This document shows positions 24,101 through 31,287 of a stretch of 64,000 nt of DNA, in pieces. Position 1 is the first letter of the stretch; each line of letters starts with the position of its first letter. Source of the stretch: Liolophura sinensis (taxonomy: Eukaryota > Mollusca > Polyplacophora > Chitonida > Chitonidae); NCBI RefSeq assembly GCF_032854445.1, contig NW_027017953.1, forward strand, positions 1,306,501-1,370,500, read 5' to 3'. The notes under the pieces were generated by a model. The model was not told the origin of the DNA, made no database searches, and was given only the letters and a program-made list of their open reading frames with translations. A program made the translations under genes and the position numbers.

Positions 24101-25490
24101 GGGGCGCTGCTTATAATCTAAGATACAAGAGGCACCCAATAACCAAACGGTCAGGCTGCCTTGAAAATTTGTGGCAGACAGACATTATAATATAACAAGG
24201 CGACAGGTTTTAGTACATTCAGGTATTCCCATACAATCTTTCTTGAGACTGAAAACCAGCAGATGTAATTTTTTTCCACATCTTCATTGTCACAGATTTT
24301 GTGGCACACACTTTCAAGATCTTCACACCATGTCCAGTCTGTGTTCCAGTTGAGTATGTGTTAATTTTCTTACTACCTTTCCAGTCCCGGTAAACCCCTT
24401 GTCTCCTTAATGTATTATTCTGATGTAAGGCGCATATCTGGAGAATCAGACAAGCTTCTGAAACTCGGAGACTATTATAAATACTTTGAACATGCGCACA
24501 TTATGTTCACTTTCTATCCCAAATGAATTTCTTCCTACTTTTACTGTTTTTAAACTTACCGTAAATCCTCAGCAAATTTGATCAGAATACTACGACTTTA
24601 GATCCAATTTAAAACATAACCCGGAAGATTTTGAAAACGAATTATAATATTTAAGTAGGGGCGTATATGAACTTGAAAATCATACAATAACCTGTCCACT
24701 CCAGAGAACATTCATCTAATATCTGTGGTCAAATTTCGTGAAGATTTAGGGTATTATTTGCCATCTAATCTTTTTAGTCTGTCGTCTTTCTATGTTATCA
24801 GCTCCTCCTACAGTAAGGAATGGAAGTTTCTGGAACTCATAGCTTTTGTGCCCGACACTAATCACAGTAATGTATGTCTTTACCCTTAAGAATTTGCCCG
24901 ACTATATCTATATGCTTTTTCCTTTTTAATAAACCCAGTTGATAGGGGCAGTTATGTAGACTTTCGTTGGGCGATCCACGAATCACGAAAGCGTCTCGGT
25001 GTCGACTTTATATCAGACAGGTTGCCGCCTTTATACTGGGCAGATCGTCGCCTTTATGTCGGACAGGTCGTCCGCTTTATTTCGGATAGGTTGTCGCCTT
25101 TATGTGGGCAGGTTGTCAGTGTCATGTGATATGCTTTATGTCTGATATGTCGCTCAAGTTGTCGGTTTTATGTCGCACTGATTGTTGGTTTTATGTCTGA
25201 TATGTCGGACAAGTTGTCTGTTTTATGTCGGCCAAGTTGCCGGTTTAATGTCGCACAGGTTGGTGGTTTTATCTCAGATATGTCGCACAGGTTGTTATTT
25301 TTTGTCGGTCAAATTATCGATTTTATGTCGGACAAATTATTGGCTTTGTGTGGGCAAGTTATCGGCTTTATGAATATACTTCCGAGTAGGTAAACGTGAT
25401 TATATTCTCAGATCTCTGTGAAAAACATTTAGGCAACATACCTGGTAAAATGCTGATAATTATGACAATCCATCCGATGATGGTAGTCAT
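2926..25490 (-). CDS. Gene A: FTP/EGF-like single-pass receptor with short tail (whole gene span)
   Basis: Eleven exons on the minus strand, 25442-25490, 23833-23883, 21114-21344, 16114-16317, 14555-14650, 14078-14227, 10295-10453, 8735-8887, 7456-7593, 3533-3623 and 2926-3173, splice in compatible phases (all phase 1 until the transmembrane exon). They encode a signal peptide, a short EGF-like module, a fucolectin-tachylectin-pentraxin (FTP, F5/8C-like) domain, five EGF-like repeats, a membrane helix and a short tail, about 520 residues. FTP domains in other proteins bind fucosylated glycans; MEGF10/Draper-type EGF receptors act in engulfment. A glycan- or debris-sensing surface receptor is my inference. 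The last exon has an apparent one-base frameshift, so the tail is uncertain. Neighbour gene B has the same ectodomain plan. Confidence 0.8.
3533..3623 (-). CDS. Gene A exon 10: transmembrane helix
   Basis: A 91-nt exon entered in phase 1 and left in phase 2, reading G-L-V-I-D-R-T-G then about 23 hydrophobic residues (T-I-V-G-A-V-S-S-V-A-V-T-A-V, L-F-T-A-M-I-L-V-L). Acceptor GATTTTAG, donor GTAAGT at 3527-3532. It makes the product a type I single-pass membrane protein. Confidence 0.75.
3771..3940. repeat. 54-bp minisatellite, left part
   Basis: About three units containing GTGCTCACCGTCGTCAGTTC and GGTGAGATTGTGTAC. The same array resumes at 5097 after an LTR element. It sits in the intron after gene A exon 9, 150 bp upstream of the helix exon on the coding strand. 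Confidence 0.92.
3941..5096 (+). mobile_element. LTR retrotransposon remnant inserted in the 54-bp array
   Basis: A 920-bp LTR (3941-4860) begins TGTGACGGGC and ends CTCTGTTACA, with AATAAAGG near its 3' end. A primer-binding-like TTTGGCGCTGCG follows at 4861. About 185 bp of internal sequence remains, including a short open frame near 4975-5060 (S-Q-S-A-I-Q-K-A-I-Q-E-L) of Gag-like helical character. The last 50 bp of a second LTR ends at 5096. Flanking GTAC at 3937-3940 and 5097-5100 is a 4-bp target duplication. Internally deleted and not functional. Confidence 0.75.
5097..5312. repeat. 54-bp minisatellite, right part
   Basis: Four units of the array that starts at 3771, resuming exactly after the LTR element and its 4-bp target duplication. 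Confidence 0.93.
5313..6929. other. Gene A intron without recognised features
   Basis: AT-rich sequence between the 54-bp array and the exon-9-derived copies. Small frames such as 5449-5637 and 6548-6793 carry no recognisable domain. Confidence 0.45.
6930..7440 (-). repeat. About 140-bp tandem copies of EGF exon 9 and its donor
   Basis: Four to five degraded units, joins near 7036, 7161, 7301 and 7440, each resembling the 3' part of exon 7456-7593, its GTAATATAC donor and about 60 bp of intron. The unit next to the exon encodes C-I-S-P-A-C-N-V-T-T-G-V and then a stop, so the copies are not usable EGF exons. Confidence 0.75.
7456..7593 (-). CDS. Gene A exon 9: EGF-like repeat (46 codons)
   Basis: A 138-nt phase 1-1 exon: A-C-D-P-G-T-W-G-N-K-C-S-F-I-C-G-E-N-C, T-G-A-C-V-G-G-C-T-S-G-Y-T-G-E-R-C-N-T. 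Acceptor TTTCATTTCAG; donor GTAATA (weaker than GTAAGT) at 7451-7455. Damaged copies of this exon and its donor follow in the intron (6.93-7.44 kb). It is the last EGF unit before the membrane helix. Confidence 0.78.
7794..8063 (-). mobile_element. tRNA-derived SINE with target duplication
   Basis: Minus-strand head at 8063 (GGCCTCTGTGGCTCAATTAA, A-box-like), a B-box-like GAGTTGAAGTT, the body seen in all copies here (GACGGCGGCCAGCATTA on the plus strand) and a TAAATAAAT tail. Flanked by an 11-bp direct repeat AATTTAATAAA (7783-7793 and 8064-8074). The most complete copy in the window. Confidence 0.8.
8380..8734 (-). repeat. 85-bp tandem copies of EGF exon 8 end plus splice donor
   Basis: Donor-like sites recur at about 8389, 8475, 8561 and 8646 before the true donor at 8729. 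Each is preceded on the minus strand by a copy of the exon end (C-C-C-G-G-G-A-A-A bases onward). The two distal copies keep GTAAGT; the two nearer ones have ATAAGT. Confidence 0.8.
8735..8887 (-). CDS. Gene A exon 8: EGF-like repeat (51 codons), unusual first Cys
   Basis: A 153-nt phase 1-1 exon: Y-T-L-C-R-W-G-P-D-C, C-G-Q-C-N-S-G-A-V-C, S-G-E-C-P-P-G-N-P-R-C, ending G-H-T-G-H-T-G-L-H-C-T-R. Compared with the sister exons (A-C-x-x-x-x-W-G) the first Cys is Tyr and a Cys lies three residues later. G-H-T is doubled near the end. Donor GTAAGT at 8729-8734 is followed by an array of copies of this exon end. The gene B counterpart is 50775-50927 (also 153 nt). Confidence 0.8.
8888..10294. other. 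Gene A intron 7
   Basis: Apart from the SINE at 9706-9858, no exon, array or element was recognised. Short frames here have no domain signature. Confidence 0.45.
9706..9858 (+). mobile_element. SINE copy, 5'-truncated
   Basis: Begins ACGGTCGCTGTGAGTTCGTC and ends CGGCGTAAAACACCAATCCA followed by AATAAATAAATAA. Same family as 7794-8063 but without the tRNA-like head. Confidence 0.75.
10295..10453 (-). CDS. Gene A exon 7: EGF-like repeat (53 codons)
   Basis: A 159-nt phase 1-1 exon: A-C-T-D-G-M-W-G-A-D-C, C-G-S-C-F-N-G-T, S-G-E-C-P-V-T-E-G-N-P-P-C and G-Y-G-Y-T-D-K-T-C-R-T-R. It has eight Cys and is clearly homologous to the three 159-nt exons of gene B at 49123, 49630 and 50131. Donor GTGAGT at 10289-10294. 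Confidence 0.87.
10970..12355. repeat. 42-bp minisatellite, about 33 copies
   Basis: Unit GGTTCTCGGGGACAGGAATG plus TGACAATTGTTGTAGGTTAACA, with sub-blocks of variants (CAATTG, GGCCATTG, TTTGGACATTG) and several units shortened between 11570 and 11850. It lies in the intron between gene A exons 6 and 7. Long frames on both strands are repeat by-products. Confidence 0.95.
12440..12704 (-). pseudogene. Decayed retroelement Gag fragment with zinc knuckle
   Basis: One frame gives R-C-P-N-C-G-L, an overlapping frame gives C-D-S-C-G-R-G-G-H-F-G-F-M-C, a CX2CX4HX4C zinc knuckle as in retrotransposon Gag proteins. The two are in different frames and the first ends in a stop, so it is broken. No LTR, protease or RT was seen beside it. 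Confidence 0.5.
12705..13724. other. Gene A intron, nothing recognised
   Basis: Small frames at 12958-13221 and 12990-13178 overlap each other on opposite strands and match no domain I know. Confidence 0.4.
13725..13889 (+). mobile_element. SINE copy abutting a dead EGF exon
   Basis: CAGCAACCTGCGGATGGTCG through GAGTACGGCGTAAAACACCA and an AATAAATAAATA tail. Its tail touches the end of the EGF exon relic at 13890, where the splice donor should be. 5'-truncated. Confidence 0.75.
13890..13940 (-). pseudogene. Relic of an EGF exon, donor replaced by a SINE
   Basis: About 45 nt on the minus strand read P-R-C-M-P-G-Y-T-G-T-R-C-D-T, matching the end of gene B exon 52390-52545 (P-R-C-I-P-G-Y-T-G-I-K-C-D-T). 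It lies directly 3' of the 50-codon EGF exon, as in gene B. Where a G|GTAAGT donor is expected the sequence runs straight into the tail of a plus-strand SINE. The 5' part of the exon is not recognisable, so the unit is dead. Confidence 0.65.
14078..14227 (-). CDS. Gene A exon 6: EGF-like repeat (50 codons)
   Basis: A 150-nt phase 1-1 exon starting E-C-V-P-G-R-Y-G-E-H-C and containing C-G-K-C-Y, G-E-C-P-V-V-D-G and C-Q-A-G-Y-T-G-D-R-C: eight Cys in the MEGF/laminin-like pattern. The gene B counterpart is 52938-53087, also 150 nt, whose acceptor seeded the 42-bp array. Confidence 0.85.
14555..14650 (-). CDS. Gene A exon 5: EGF-like repeat (32 codons)
   Basis: A 96-nt phase 1-1 exon beginning C-V-D-G-R-Y-G-E-T-C and ending C-D-T-A-G-T-K-C-A-G, with six Cys. 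It has the same length and Cys spacing as gene B exons 59871-59966 and 59331-59426 and occupies the same place, directly after the FTP domain. Donor is GTAAG at 14550-14554, acceptor TACCCCAG. Confidence 0.82.
14897..15340. repeat. 37-bp minisatellite, first block
   Basis: About 11 units of the type CTGTTGAGAACACTCTCACA followed by CTGTTTTGATCTTTAT. Located in gene A intron between exons 4 and 5. Confidence 0.9.
15650..15965. repeat. 37-bp minisatellite, second block
   Basis: About 8 units of CTGTTGGTCACACTCTGGCA plus CTGTTTACGGTCTTTTT. Clearly related to the block at 14897-15340 but separated from it by about 300 bp of unique sequence and more homogeneous. Confidence 0.9.
16114..16317 (-). 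CDS. Gene A exon 4: FTP domain, C-terminal half
   Basis: A 204-nt phase 1-1 exon: G-A-R-L-N-G-F-T-V-S-V, C-Y-Q, C-T-S-P-V-L-G-N-T-V-K-I-S-L, ending L-T-L-C-E-F-L-L-Y-G. This is the C-terminal half of the FTP/F5-8C-like fold and is nearly the same as the gene B exon 61455-61658 of identical length. Acceptor CACTATTTCAG is itself the last unit of the 35-bp array that fills the upstream intron. Donor GTGAGT at 16108-16113. Confidence 0.87.
16318..19155. repeat. 35-bp array including an FTP splice acceptor, about 80 copies
   Basis: Unit on the minus strand: ACACATGTTCACAATTTCAG plus CTTCTATTTCCTCCC, with AATGTCAG and AATTTCAG variants. The last unit ends in the real acceptor (ACACATGTTCACTATTTCAG) of exon 16114-16317. 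A higher-order duplication of about 1.2 kb is visible: rare variants at 16.57, 17.15, 17.21 and 17.35 kb recur at 17.77, 18.37, 18.45 and 18.59 kb. A partial third copy is offset by about 450 bp. Frames up to 922 codons are by-products of the array. Confidence 0.93.
19156..21113. other. Gene A intron 3, unique part
   Basis: No exon or element recognised. A short CTGT/CCGT-rich microsatellite lies near 20266-20310 and a T-run near 20461. The frame 19871-20104 has no domain signature. Confidence 0.45.
21114..21344 (-). CDS. Gene A exon 3: FTP (fucolectin-like) domain, N-terminal half
   Basis: A 231-nt phase 1-1 exon reading NVALNRPTTQSS at its start, then A-A-V-D-G, C-T-H-T, D-P-F-W-T-V-T-L-D and ending C-G-G-E-R. 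These are the hallmarks of the fucolectin-tachylectin-4-pentraxin family of F5/8C-like lectin folds (N-x-A-L, T-x-Q-S-S, A-V-D-G, W-x-V-D-L). The donor GTAAGT lies at 21108-21113. The split codon with the next exon gives Cys, so C-G-G-E-R-C-G-A-R-L-N-G-F reads through the junction as in the family. Confidence 0.85.
21890..22108 (+). mobile_element. SINE copy
   Basis: GCCAGCCCAGCGCATTGACC through GATTACGGCGCAAAACACCA with an AATAAATCAAATAAAA tail. Same family as 7794-8063, diverged head. Confidence 0.72.
22336..23765. repeat. 24-bp minisatellite grading into a 43-bp unit
   Basis: Unit GTGTGTATGTGTAAAGTGTG ACCG with many variants. From about 23400 the unit becomes 43 bp by fusion of GTGTGTGCAAAGTGTGGCCT with TGTCTATGTGTAAAGTGTGA, repeated about 8 times. 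Lies in gene A intron 2, starting about 70 bp from exon 2. Confidence 0.93.
23833..23883 (-). CDS. Gene A exon 2: short EGF-like module
   Basis: A 51-nt phase 1-1 exon with a good acceptor (CCCCAACAG) and a GTAAGT donor. It reads V-C-L-G-Q-C-P-A-G-W-D-G-P-S-C-R-R: three Cys and the G-W-D-G-P-S-C signature of the second half of an EGF repeat. It joins the signal peptide to the FTP domain. A 24-bp minisatellite starts about 70 bp into the following intron. Confidence 0.7.
23884..25009. other. Gene A intron 1
   Basis: About 1 kb with no recognisable exon or element between exon 2 and the degenerate repeat at 25010. Confidence 0.4.
25010..25380. repeat. Degenerate short tandem repeat next to exon 1
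   Basis: Loose units around GTCGCACAGGTTGTCGGTTT TATGTC, 18-39 bp apart, with much variation. An old array about 60 bp inside intron 1 of gene A. Confidence 0.7.
25442..25490 (-). CDS. Gene A exon 1: signal peptide
   Basis: ATG at 25490-25488 with A at -3, then MTTIIGWIVIIISILP, a short hydrophobic run typical of a signal peptide. It ends in phase 1 at a GTATGT donor (25436-25441). Phase 1 matches the next exon at 23883. No promoter element was recognised upstream. An in-frame ATG further upstream was not found, so this start is preferred. Confidence 0.72.
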
Positions 25491-25559
25491 ATTTCCTAGA
25501 GCTCATGGAAGTTATCAGTAGTGTTTACGCTAGGTGACACCCGTACTCATGTCAGCTTA

Positions 25560-25710
25560 CGTACAGGCCTGTAGATGGCTGTTTTGTATCCAGGCCTGTA
25601 GATGGCTGTTTTGTATGTAGCTTGTTTGTGATCACTCAGGTACAGTCTGTTAACCGACAACGCTACCGTCTGTTAACCGACAACGCTACCGTCTGTTAAC
25701 CGACAACGCC
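25560..25710. repeat. Two small tandem repeats upstream of gene A exon 1
   Basis: CAGGCCTGTAGATGGCTGTT TTGTAT occurs twice, then a 23-bp unit GTCTGTTAACCGACAACGCT ACC three times. They lie 70-220 bp 5' of the start codon, in the likely promoter or 5' UTR. GTTAAC inside the unit is palindromic. Confidence 0.85.
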
Positions 25711-27761
25711 AGATCTATAGTCGCTCAACCCTGCGTAAGCGTACCAAGTGAGCACCAGAGAATGGGCGAGGTCTCGGCCTACCTGTGCAGTGGAATATGC
25801 CTGAGTGCACACCCATTACACGTGAACCGGACGATGGTACTCATCTGTAGTCGGTTTCTGTTTGACGTCGGTCTGACTGGTGTGTATTGTGTATTAGCCT
25901 ATGCTGTACATGAAAGCCTCAGATAGCATAAATGCTATAACACTCTGTACAATACGGTCCGTTGACGGTTAACATCTGTTACTAACTACTCCCTAGGCAT
26001 GTAATTGTCCTGTGAGCAAGACACCTTACGGTACATTGAATGCTCCCTGACTTGCGCAGTGTTGGCATCTGAGGCATGCCTTTTTATTGTGTTCACCAGT
26101 GTGGGAGAGAAAACAAGCCACGCAGATTGTGTAGAATTCTCAAACTGTAGGACAATGGCAAGGAAGAGGACTCTTCAGGTATTGTTCATATCCAGCTTAT
26201 ACCCCATAATTAGCGTTTGACAAAGCTAAAATGTGTACTTTGTAGTTATAGTTTTAGTTTTCAACTTCCCGCTGCACCTGATGAGCCAGTCCATTATTGG
26301 TATTAGGGGGGAGGGGTTTAATCCGTGTAACATGAAAATGCCTCTGTTGTAAACGGTGCTGGTTGTTTGTTAAATGGCGTTTCCATTCTAATGAATGATG
26401 CACGCCACATCCCTGTTGTAAACTGTGTGGGTAATTTTATGCAAACCTAATACAGAACGAATAATAACTGTACAAGATAATCTTAGAATCTGGTCATTAA
26501 CAGTTAGGTGCAAGCCATCTGAGATTTTGACGCGCTTTTTAGATGTGAAAGCACTGGAATGTTCAGTTGTTAAGCTTGGTGTTTTCGTGTTTATCTTTTG
26601 TATAAATGTGTCTAGTTTGTGCGTGTGGCTAAAGTCTCAATTGTAGTTCATATCAGTATGAGAGAATCTTGTTCTTTAGATGTGTTGATTTATGAGATTT
26701 TTGATTGATCATATTTTATGACCAATCATTATATTTGTACTCAATTTACACGTGTAAAATTCTGAATTGATGGGCATTCTGTGCATTACTTGACTGCAAT
26801 AGTGTTTTCACTGTTAACTTTACAACAGAAATAAATACATTTCTACCTTCTGAGGCGATTTTACAGGAGGCGCTGAAATTCGCTGATTACTGTGTGATGC
26901 AGAATTTTAGTGTGTGATTCTTGGATTGATAAATTTGTTCGCAGTTTTATTGTGTGTTATATTTATATGAGAAAAACGGTAAAAACTATTCAGTCAGAGT
27001 CCTTGTGGTTGTGTTTTAAAGTGAACATGATATTTAGCCTTCTTCTAGGCTGATGGTGATATTTACAATATTTAAAAATAATTGTTTATCCATGCTATTG
27101 AATTCATTTCATGTGATGTGCAAATTTGTGTCTATTGTTTGTATTTTTTGTAAAAATATTGAATACTTTATTTGTATTTTTCCCCAGAACGCTGTGTTTA
27201 TCTCAACTAGACAATACACTGTTAACAAACTCTCTGTGGCCGAGTTGTGTTATCTGTCGCTCAAATCATACCAATGATCATCTAAGTTGTTCCGCGCCTT
27301 GTATCGCAGTGTAACAGGAGAGACAAGAGCTGTACTGATGAGCAGCCGGAATTCCCAGCATAGAGAGGTCTCTCTATAGGTGTCATTACTTCTTGAAATG
27401 GCATCTGGACAGGTGTCATTTCTCTGAAGGTTATTGATGACTTTCAGGGAAAATATGTTATTGTACCTGCGGACAGAGCTCCTAATAATATAATATTTTT
27501 CTGCAAGAATTATAACTAGCAGGCTCCTGCGGAGCAGCTTAATGTCCCTGTGTTAACTGTGGCAACATCAAAGGATTCTATAACGACCTGTACTCTGGAG
27601 GAAATTTAGTGATTTCTCAAACCGAGGAGTAGAACAGTACCGTTCCTTCTCACCGATACACCACAACTTTACTGGTTTCCAACAATGTATAACAGAGATC
27701 GCTTTATGACTGGGTCAAGATGACGTGCAACCAGACTTGTATTTTCACACCTAAGGCACTA
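25711..27761. other. Intergenic region between genes A and B
   Basis: No gene supported. Plus-strand frames at 26005, 26425 and 27053 are AT-driven and show no domain. A promoter for gene A should be near 25500-26000 but I cannot point to a TATA box or initiator. Confidence 0.4.
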
Positions 27762-27827
27762 GACGCCATTTTGGGAAAAGTACTGTTGTGGACTTTTCCA
27801 CAAAAGTACTTTTCCCAAAATGGCGTC
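27762..27827. other. Long near-perfect hairpin
   Basis: Arms 27762-27784 and 27805-27827 are perfect 23-bp inverted repeats (GACGCCATTTTGGGAAAAGT ACT). The 20-base loop holds a second 7-bp pair (TTGTGGA and TCCACAA), so after one G/A mismatch the stem extends to about 30 bp with a 4-base CTTT loop. It lies about 35 bp upstream of a decayed reverse transcriptase. It could be a mobile-element end, a foldback element or a small-RNA precursor. Confidence 0.85.
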
Positions 27828-27859
27828 GTACAAAGTGGCGTCCCACAAAGTTAGGCATC

Positions 27860-28830
27860 GACTGTTTGTGGATTCTTAAAAACTCCAAACGTTCAATGAA
27901 GAACTAGACGCTCACATACACGTACAGTGTAAAGACATAGCTACTTGGGATTTCTCTATGCTCTTTGTAATATTCCTCACACAGATTTAATAAATAGTGT
28001 TTCATTACTAACTATATCGATGTTTAATAAAACTGGTCACCGCTACATTAACGTCAAAGGCAACAAAGCCTTGTTCAGTTCGACTACATACAAGGGTTAC
28101 CATTCATGTGATGAACACGAGTTGCTTGAATTTCTCATTAATATCACTTATGGGAAAACCTGATTTCAGTAATATGTCGGTATTCCGTTCTATTCACATC
28201 CTGGCCCCTTTTTGCATGAATTGGCTTTGCGATTATTGACACGAAACGATCTTAATGGTTGACGGCTGGTATACGAATGTCTGTTTGGACGCATAAACCT
28301 ATACCTTCTGTCGTACTGAATAAGATTATGTGCAGAAGCTATTACGGAGTGATCCTCACCAGGCGCGATCTTTCTCAATCACTGAACGATCTGCTGGTTA
28401 TAACAATTCATATATAGCAAAGGCTGTGAAAGATACATATCCACCTCCGCTGGTTTTAACCACAGAAAACCACAGACTCTCTAGTCGGTACTTCTTATCT
28501 GAAACTATATTTGTGCAAAGTGCACATCGGTTCCCTCTCTCGTAAACTTTACAACATGAGGTATAAGATAAGTTTCTGACATCGTAAATTATCCTTACTT
28601 GGACGTCAATGTACTGAAGGGTCCTGCATATGGCATACTTTAGTTGTAGCATTTTTTGTAGATCCTGTGTGTTATGTGACGATTTCAGTCAACATCACAA
28701 GCTATTACAGCGGTGTGTCAAGTTTATTCCATCATATGTCTTTGCTCTTAAGTTCTTAAATTTTACCATGAGTATAATTCTCTTGTAAGTAAATATGGAC
28801 AGAGCGTACAGAATATCTGGGGTTCTGCTT
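27860..28830 (+). pseudogene. Decayed reverse transcriptase (Penelope-like type)
   Basis: In-order fragments in shifting frames match the RT type common in Penelope-like and related elements: W-I-L-K-N-S-K, T-W-D-F-S-M-L-F, N-I-P-H-T-D-L-I (27.97 kb), a K-G-Y-x-S-C-D-E-H-E-L-L-E-F-L-I stretch, V-G-I-P (28.18 kb), Y-P-P-P-L-V-L-T (28.44 kb), Y-P-Y-L-D-V-N-V-L-K (28.59 kb) and L-C-D-D-F-S-Q-H-H-K-L (28.68 kb). Stops and frameshifts make it dead. The catalytic FADD/YxDD segment is not seen and may be displaced by a dispersed repeat at about 28.20-28.32 kb. Confidence 0.6.
28200..28325 (+). repeat. Dispersed repeat, copy 1
   Basis: Contains GATTATTGACACGAAACGAT, GGTTGACGGCTGGTATACGA and ATGTCTGTTT. 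Related copies lie at about 29120-29220, 37085-37150 (partial) and 44830-44930. All four are in the same orientation. The family is unknown to me. Confidence 0.5.
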
Positions 28831-30334
28831 CATGGCTGTGTCTTATTCCGCTAAATCCGGGGGTAGGCCTGTATACTGATCGTATCAAATTAAATCGGTA
28901 GGTTGCATAAATGAACAGTTGCAATCAAAATGTAGCTGAGATACATATTTTATTATTGACGACTTATATACTAGTACGGCGCACGATTAGAATACTGATT
29001 TCACTCTTTCACCTAGAAGATGTTTTGTGTCTACAACATCATTGAAATCTGCTGACTGATCCTCTTTGCACGACCCCATCCTAATTTCGTAATTTATATA
29101 CTTTCTGGGTTCTCGGGTAGTTTGTGGCTAAAGGTCGTTTTGGGAAATGGCCATACGATTACCGACCTGGAACGTCCATTTTGGTTGATATCTTGTATAC
29201 GAATGTCTGTTTCACAGATTCATTAAGGATACTATCACTCCTGTTAAGCAAAATTCCACATTTTACTTTGTGTAGCCCAAAACATTGATGAACAGTAACA
29301 TGTTTATATCTTTTTCAAAAGCTAAAAGACTGCTGATTTCAAAAATTATTTTTCTAACTTTTGTGTTAGTGGAAATGAAAAAAAATTCAAATTGCTAATA
29401 TTTTTGGCTAAGATTCAACATTTTGATATTTTTATTGTCCAAGTGCATAGTTTACAATTGAAACTAATACAGTCACACAAATGTTTAATATTCATCTTAG
29501 ACTTTTATGAGTAGTTATTCAAGTTAAGACTTTCAAACTTACGTATTCAGCCAAATGTATGGCCAATTTTAAAGCAACAATTAAAAATGAGCTAGAAATA
29601 AAAGTACCGCACCACTGTCAGGAAGAAATTAATCAAAAATGCCCTGAAGAGCTTCATGTGTGACAAAAATCTGTCATTACGTCATTTGCAGATTAATCTT
29701 CATGAAAAATTGTTTTGCCTGTGGTCAAAATGTGGACAGATCACATTTATTTTGAAATTATATTGCTCCATGAAGGCGTAAACTGGTGTTTTCTTTGACT
29801 GTTCTGAGGAAAATCTGCTGGGATGTATTCCAACTCCGTCCTCGGGGACACCTGGCTTGTGGTGATTACGAATGGTTGTTAACAAGTATATAAGGCCACA
29901 CTGTCTGCACAGGTAGAGGTCTGGGGAAGCAGTGGTACATAGAGAAGATCAACATTTACCAGGGACTTGTCTGGCGGGCAATCCATCTCAGTCAGTCACT
30001 CTCCTTAATCAGTAGGAAATACATGTGTGAAACACACTGGTTCACAGCAAATAGATGGTACATGTATTCACAATTCGAATTTGGTTTTCATTTTCACGTG
30101 AGAGAAAAGATAAAAAGCTGTAGCATCAAAATGTGAATAAAAAGTAGCAAAATTTCAGGGTGGAATAATTCTGGTATTCCTAACATCATTACGGGCCATT
30201 ACGGGCCATTACTATGACCCGAATGCATAAAGGCAGAATAACGTATGGCTCCCAAAGGGGTCGAAGCATTTCTGTTACAATGAAACATGGAAGCTTTTCC
30301 GCTGCCTCACTATGTCCGTTGTGCATTCAACGCT
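28831..30334. other. Intergenic, few features
   Basis: Includes a second copy of the dispersed repeat near 29120-29220. The frame 29700-29885 (minus) contains M-E-Q-Y-N-F, but lacks splice signals and any further PTP similarity, so I do not call it the missing D2 end. ATTACGGGCC is tandemly doubled at 30190. Confidence 0.4.
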
Positions 30335-30533
30335 AAGGTTTTTACCTCCAGACGGATACGCTGTGTATCTGGTATTCGGGGCAAGTCCACGACCATCGGC
30401 AAGTAGCTATCAGATCTTTCCACGTACATTTACGACAGGAGCGGAAGTCATCGTGAGCTGGACTTGAACTCATAGCGATAACATTAATTTTATTCCGCTG
30501 AGCTAGCAAGCTAACCACGGCGCCACGGAGGCC
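30335..30533 (-). mobile_element. SINE copy with tRNA-like head
   Basis: Minus strand begins GGCCTCCGTGGCGCCGTGGT, then A-box-like TAGCTTGCTAGCTC, B-box-like GAGTTCAAGTC and the family body. Related to 7794-8063 but diverged in the tail half, ending without a clear AATAAA tract. Confidence 0.65.
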
Positions 30534-31287
30534 ATCAACAGCATTAGCAACAGAAGCTTACTTTCCCACGTGGAATGAGATACAATAATAAAACCCTGCA
30601 AAGAAATGCAATTAAATGCACACAAATAGATTTATTATAAAAGAACTCTCAAATTAAAAAAATACAGCTCCCAGAACATTGCTAGCACTCTCCTTAGCAC
30701 ATGGTGTGAAAGCATACATTGACAGTATATTAATTTCGACCTATATATATTCTGGGAGGATGTTCCAGGAAAATATATCCTTTGGGAATACGTGCATTCT
30801 TGGAACGTGTGTCCTGGGAAGATATTCACGCGGTAACAAATATAATGAGCATTTACTTGAAAGGCAACGGTGCCGGTAACTCAGGTTCCCACCAAAACTG
30901 GAACATGTAACGAATAGCATAAGGCGGTTAATGGGTAAGGAAAAGGTGGCAAAGTAACGCAGCAGACGTGAGGATTCTCTGTGGTGTCCATACGAATAGT
31001 AGTCCTTTGCTGAATGCCAAATGAAACATCGACAATTGGCTAGGTACGTGTTAGTTCGTCATGGAAATCCTGGAGACCCCAAATGTCAGTCAGTTTGTCG
31101 TCAGATTGCTTACTACATGTTAACTGAAATTCGCGTAGGTTTGGTAACTCTCCACATAGCTGAGCGCGACTTGGTGGAGAAATCTATACTGCTCCTGAAA
31201 GAAAATATAAATCATCTACATTTATGACGAAAAAATTAAGATAACAGCAAAAAAAATGTTGTTTACACAGTCCTAGGGCGGTAGGTA
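30534..31287. other. Intergenic, no supported gene
   Basis: Plus-strand frame 31021-31227 (68 codons) has no recognisable domain. Nothing else seen. Confidence 0.4.

Noticed and set aside
29700-29885. Minus-strand E-Q-Y-N-F as the missing last D2 exon
   Set aside because: No acceptor in phase 0, and the rest of the frame has no PTP similarity.
31021-31227. 68-codon plus-strand frame in the intergenic region
   Set aside because: No recognisable domain, no splice context and a length expected by chance.
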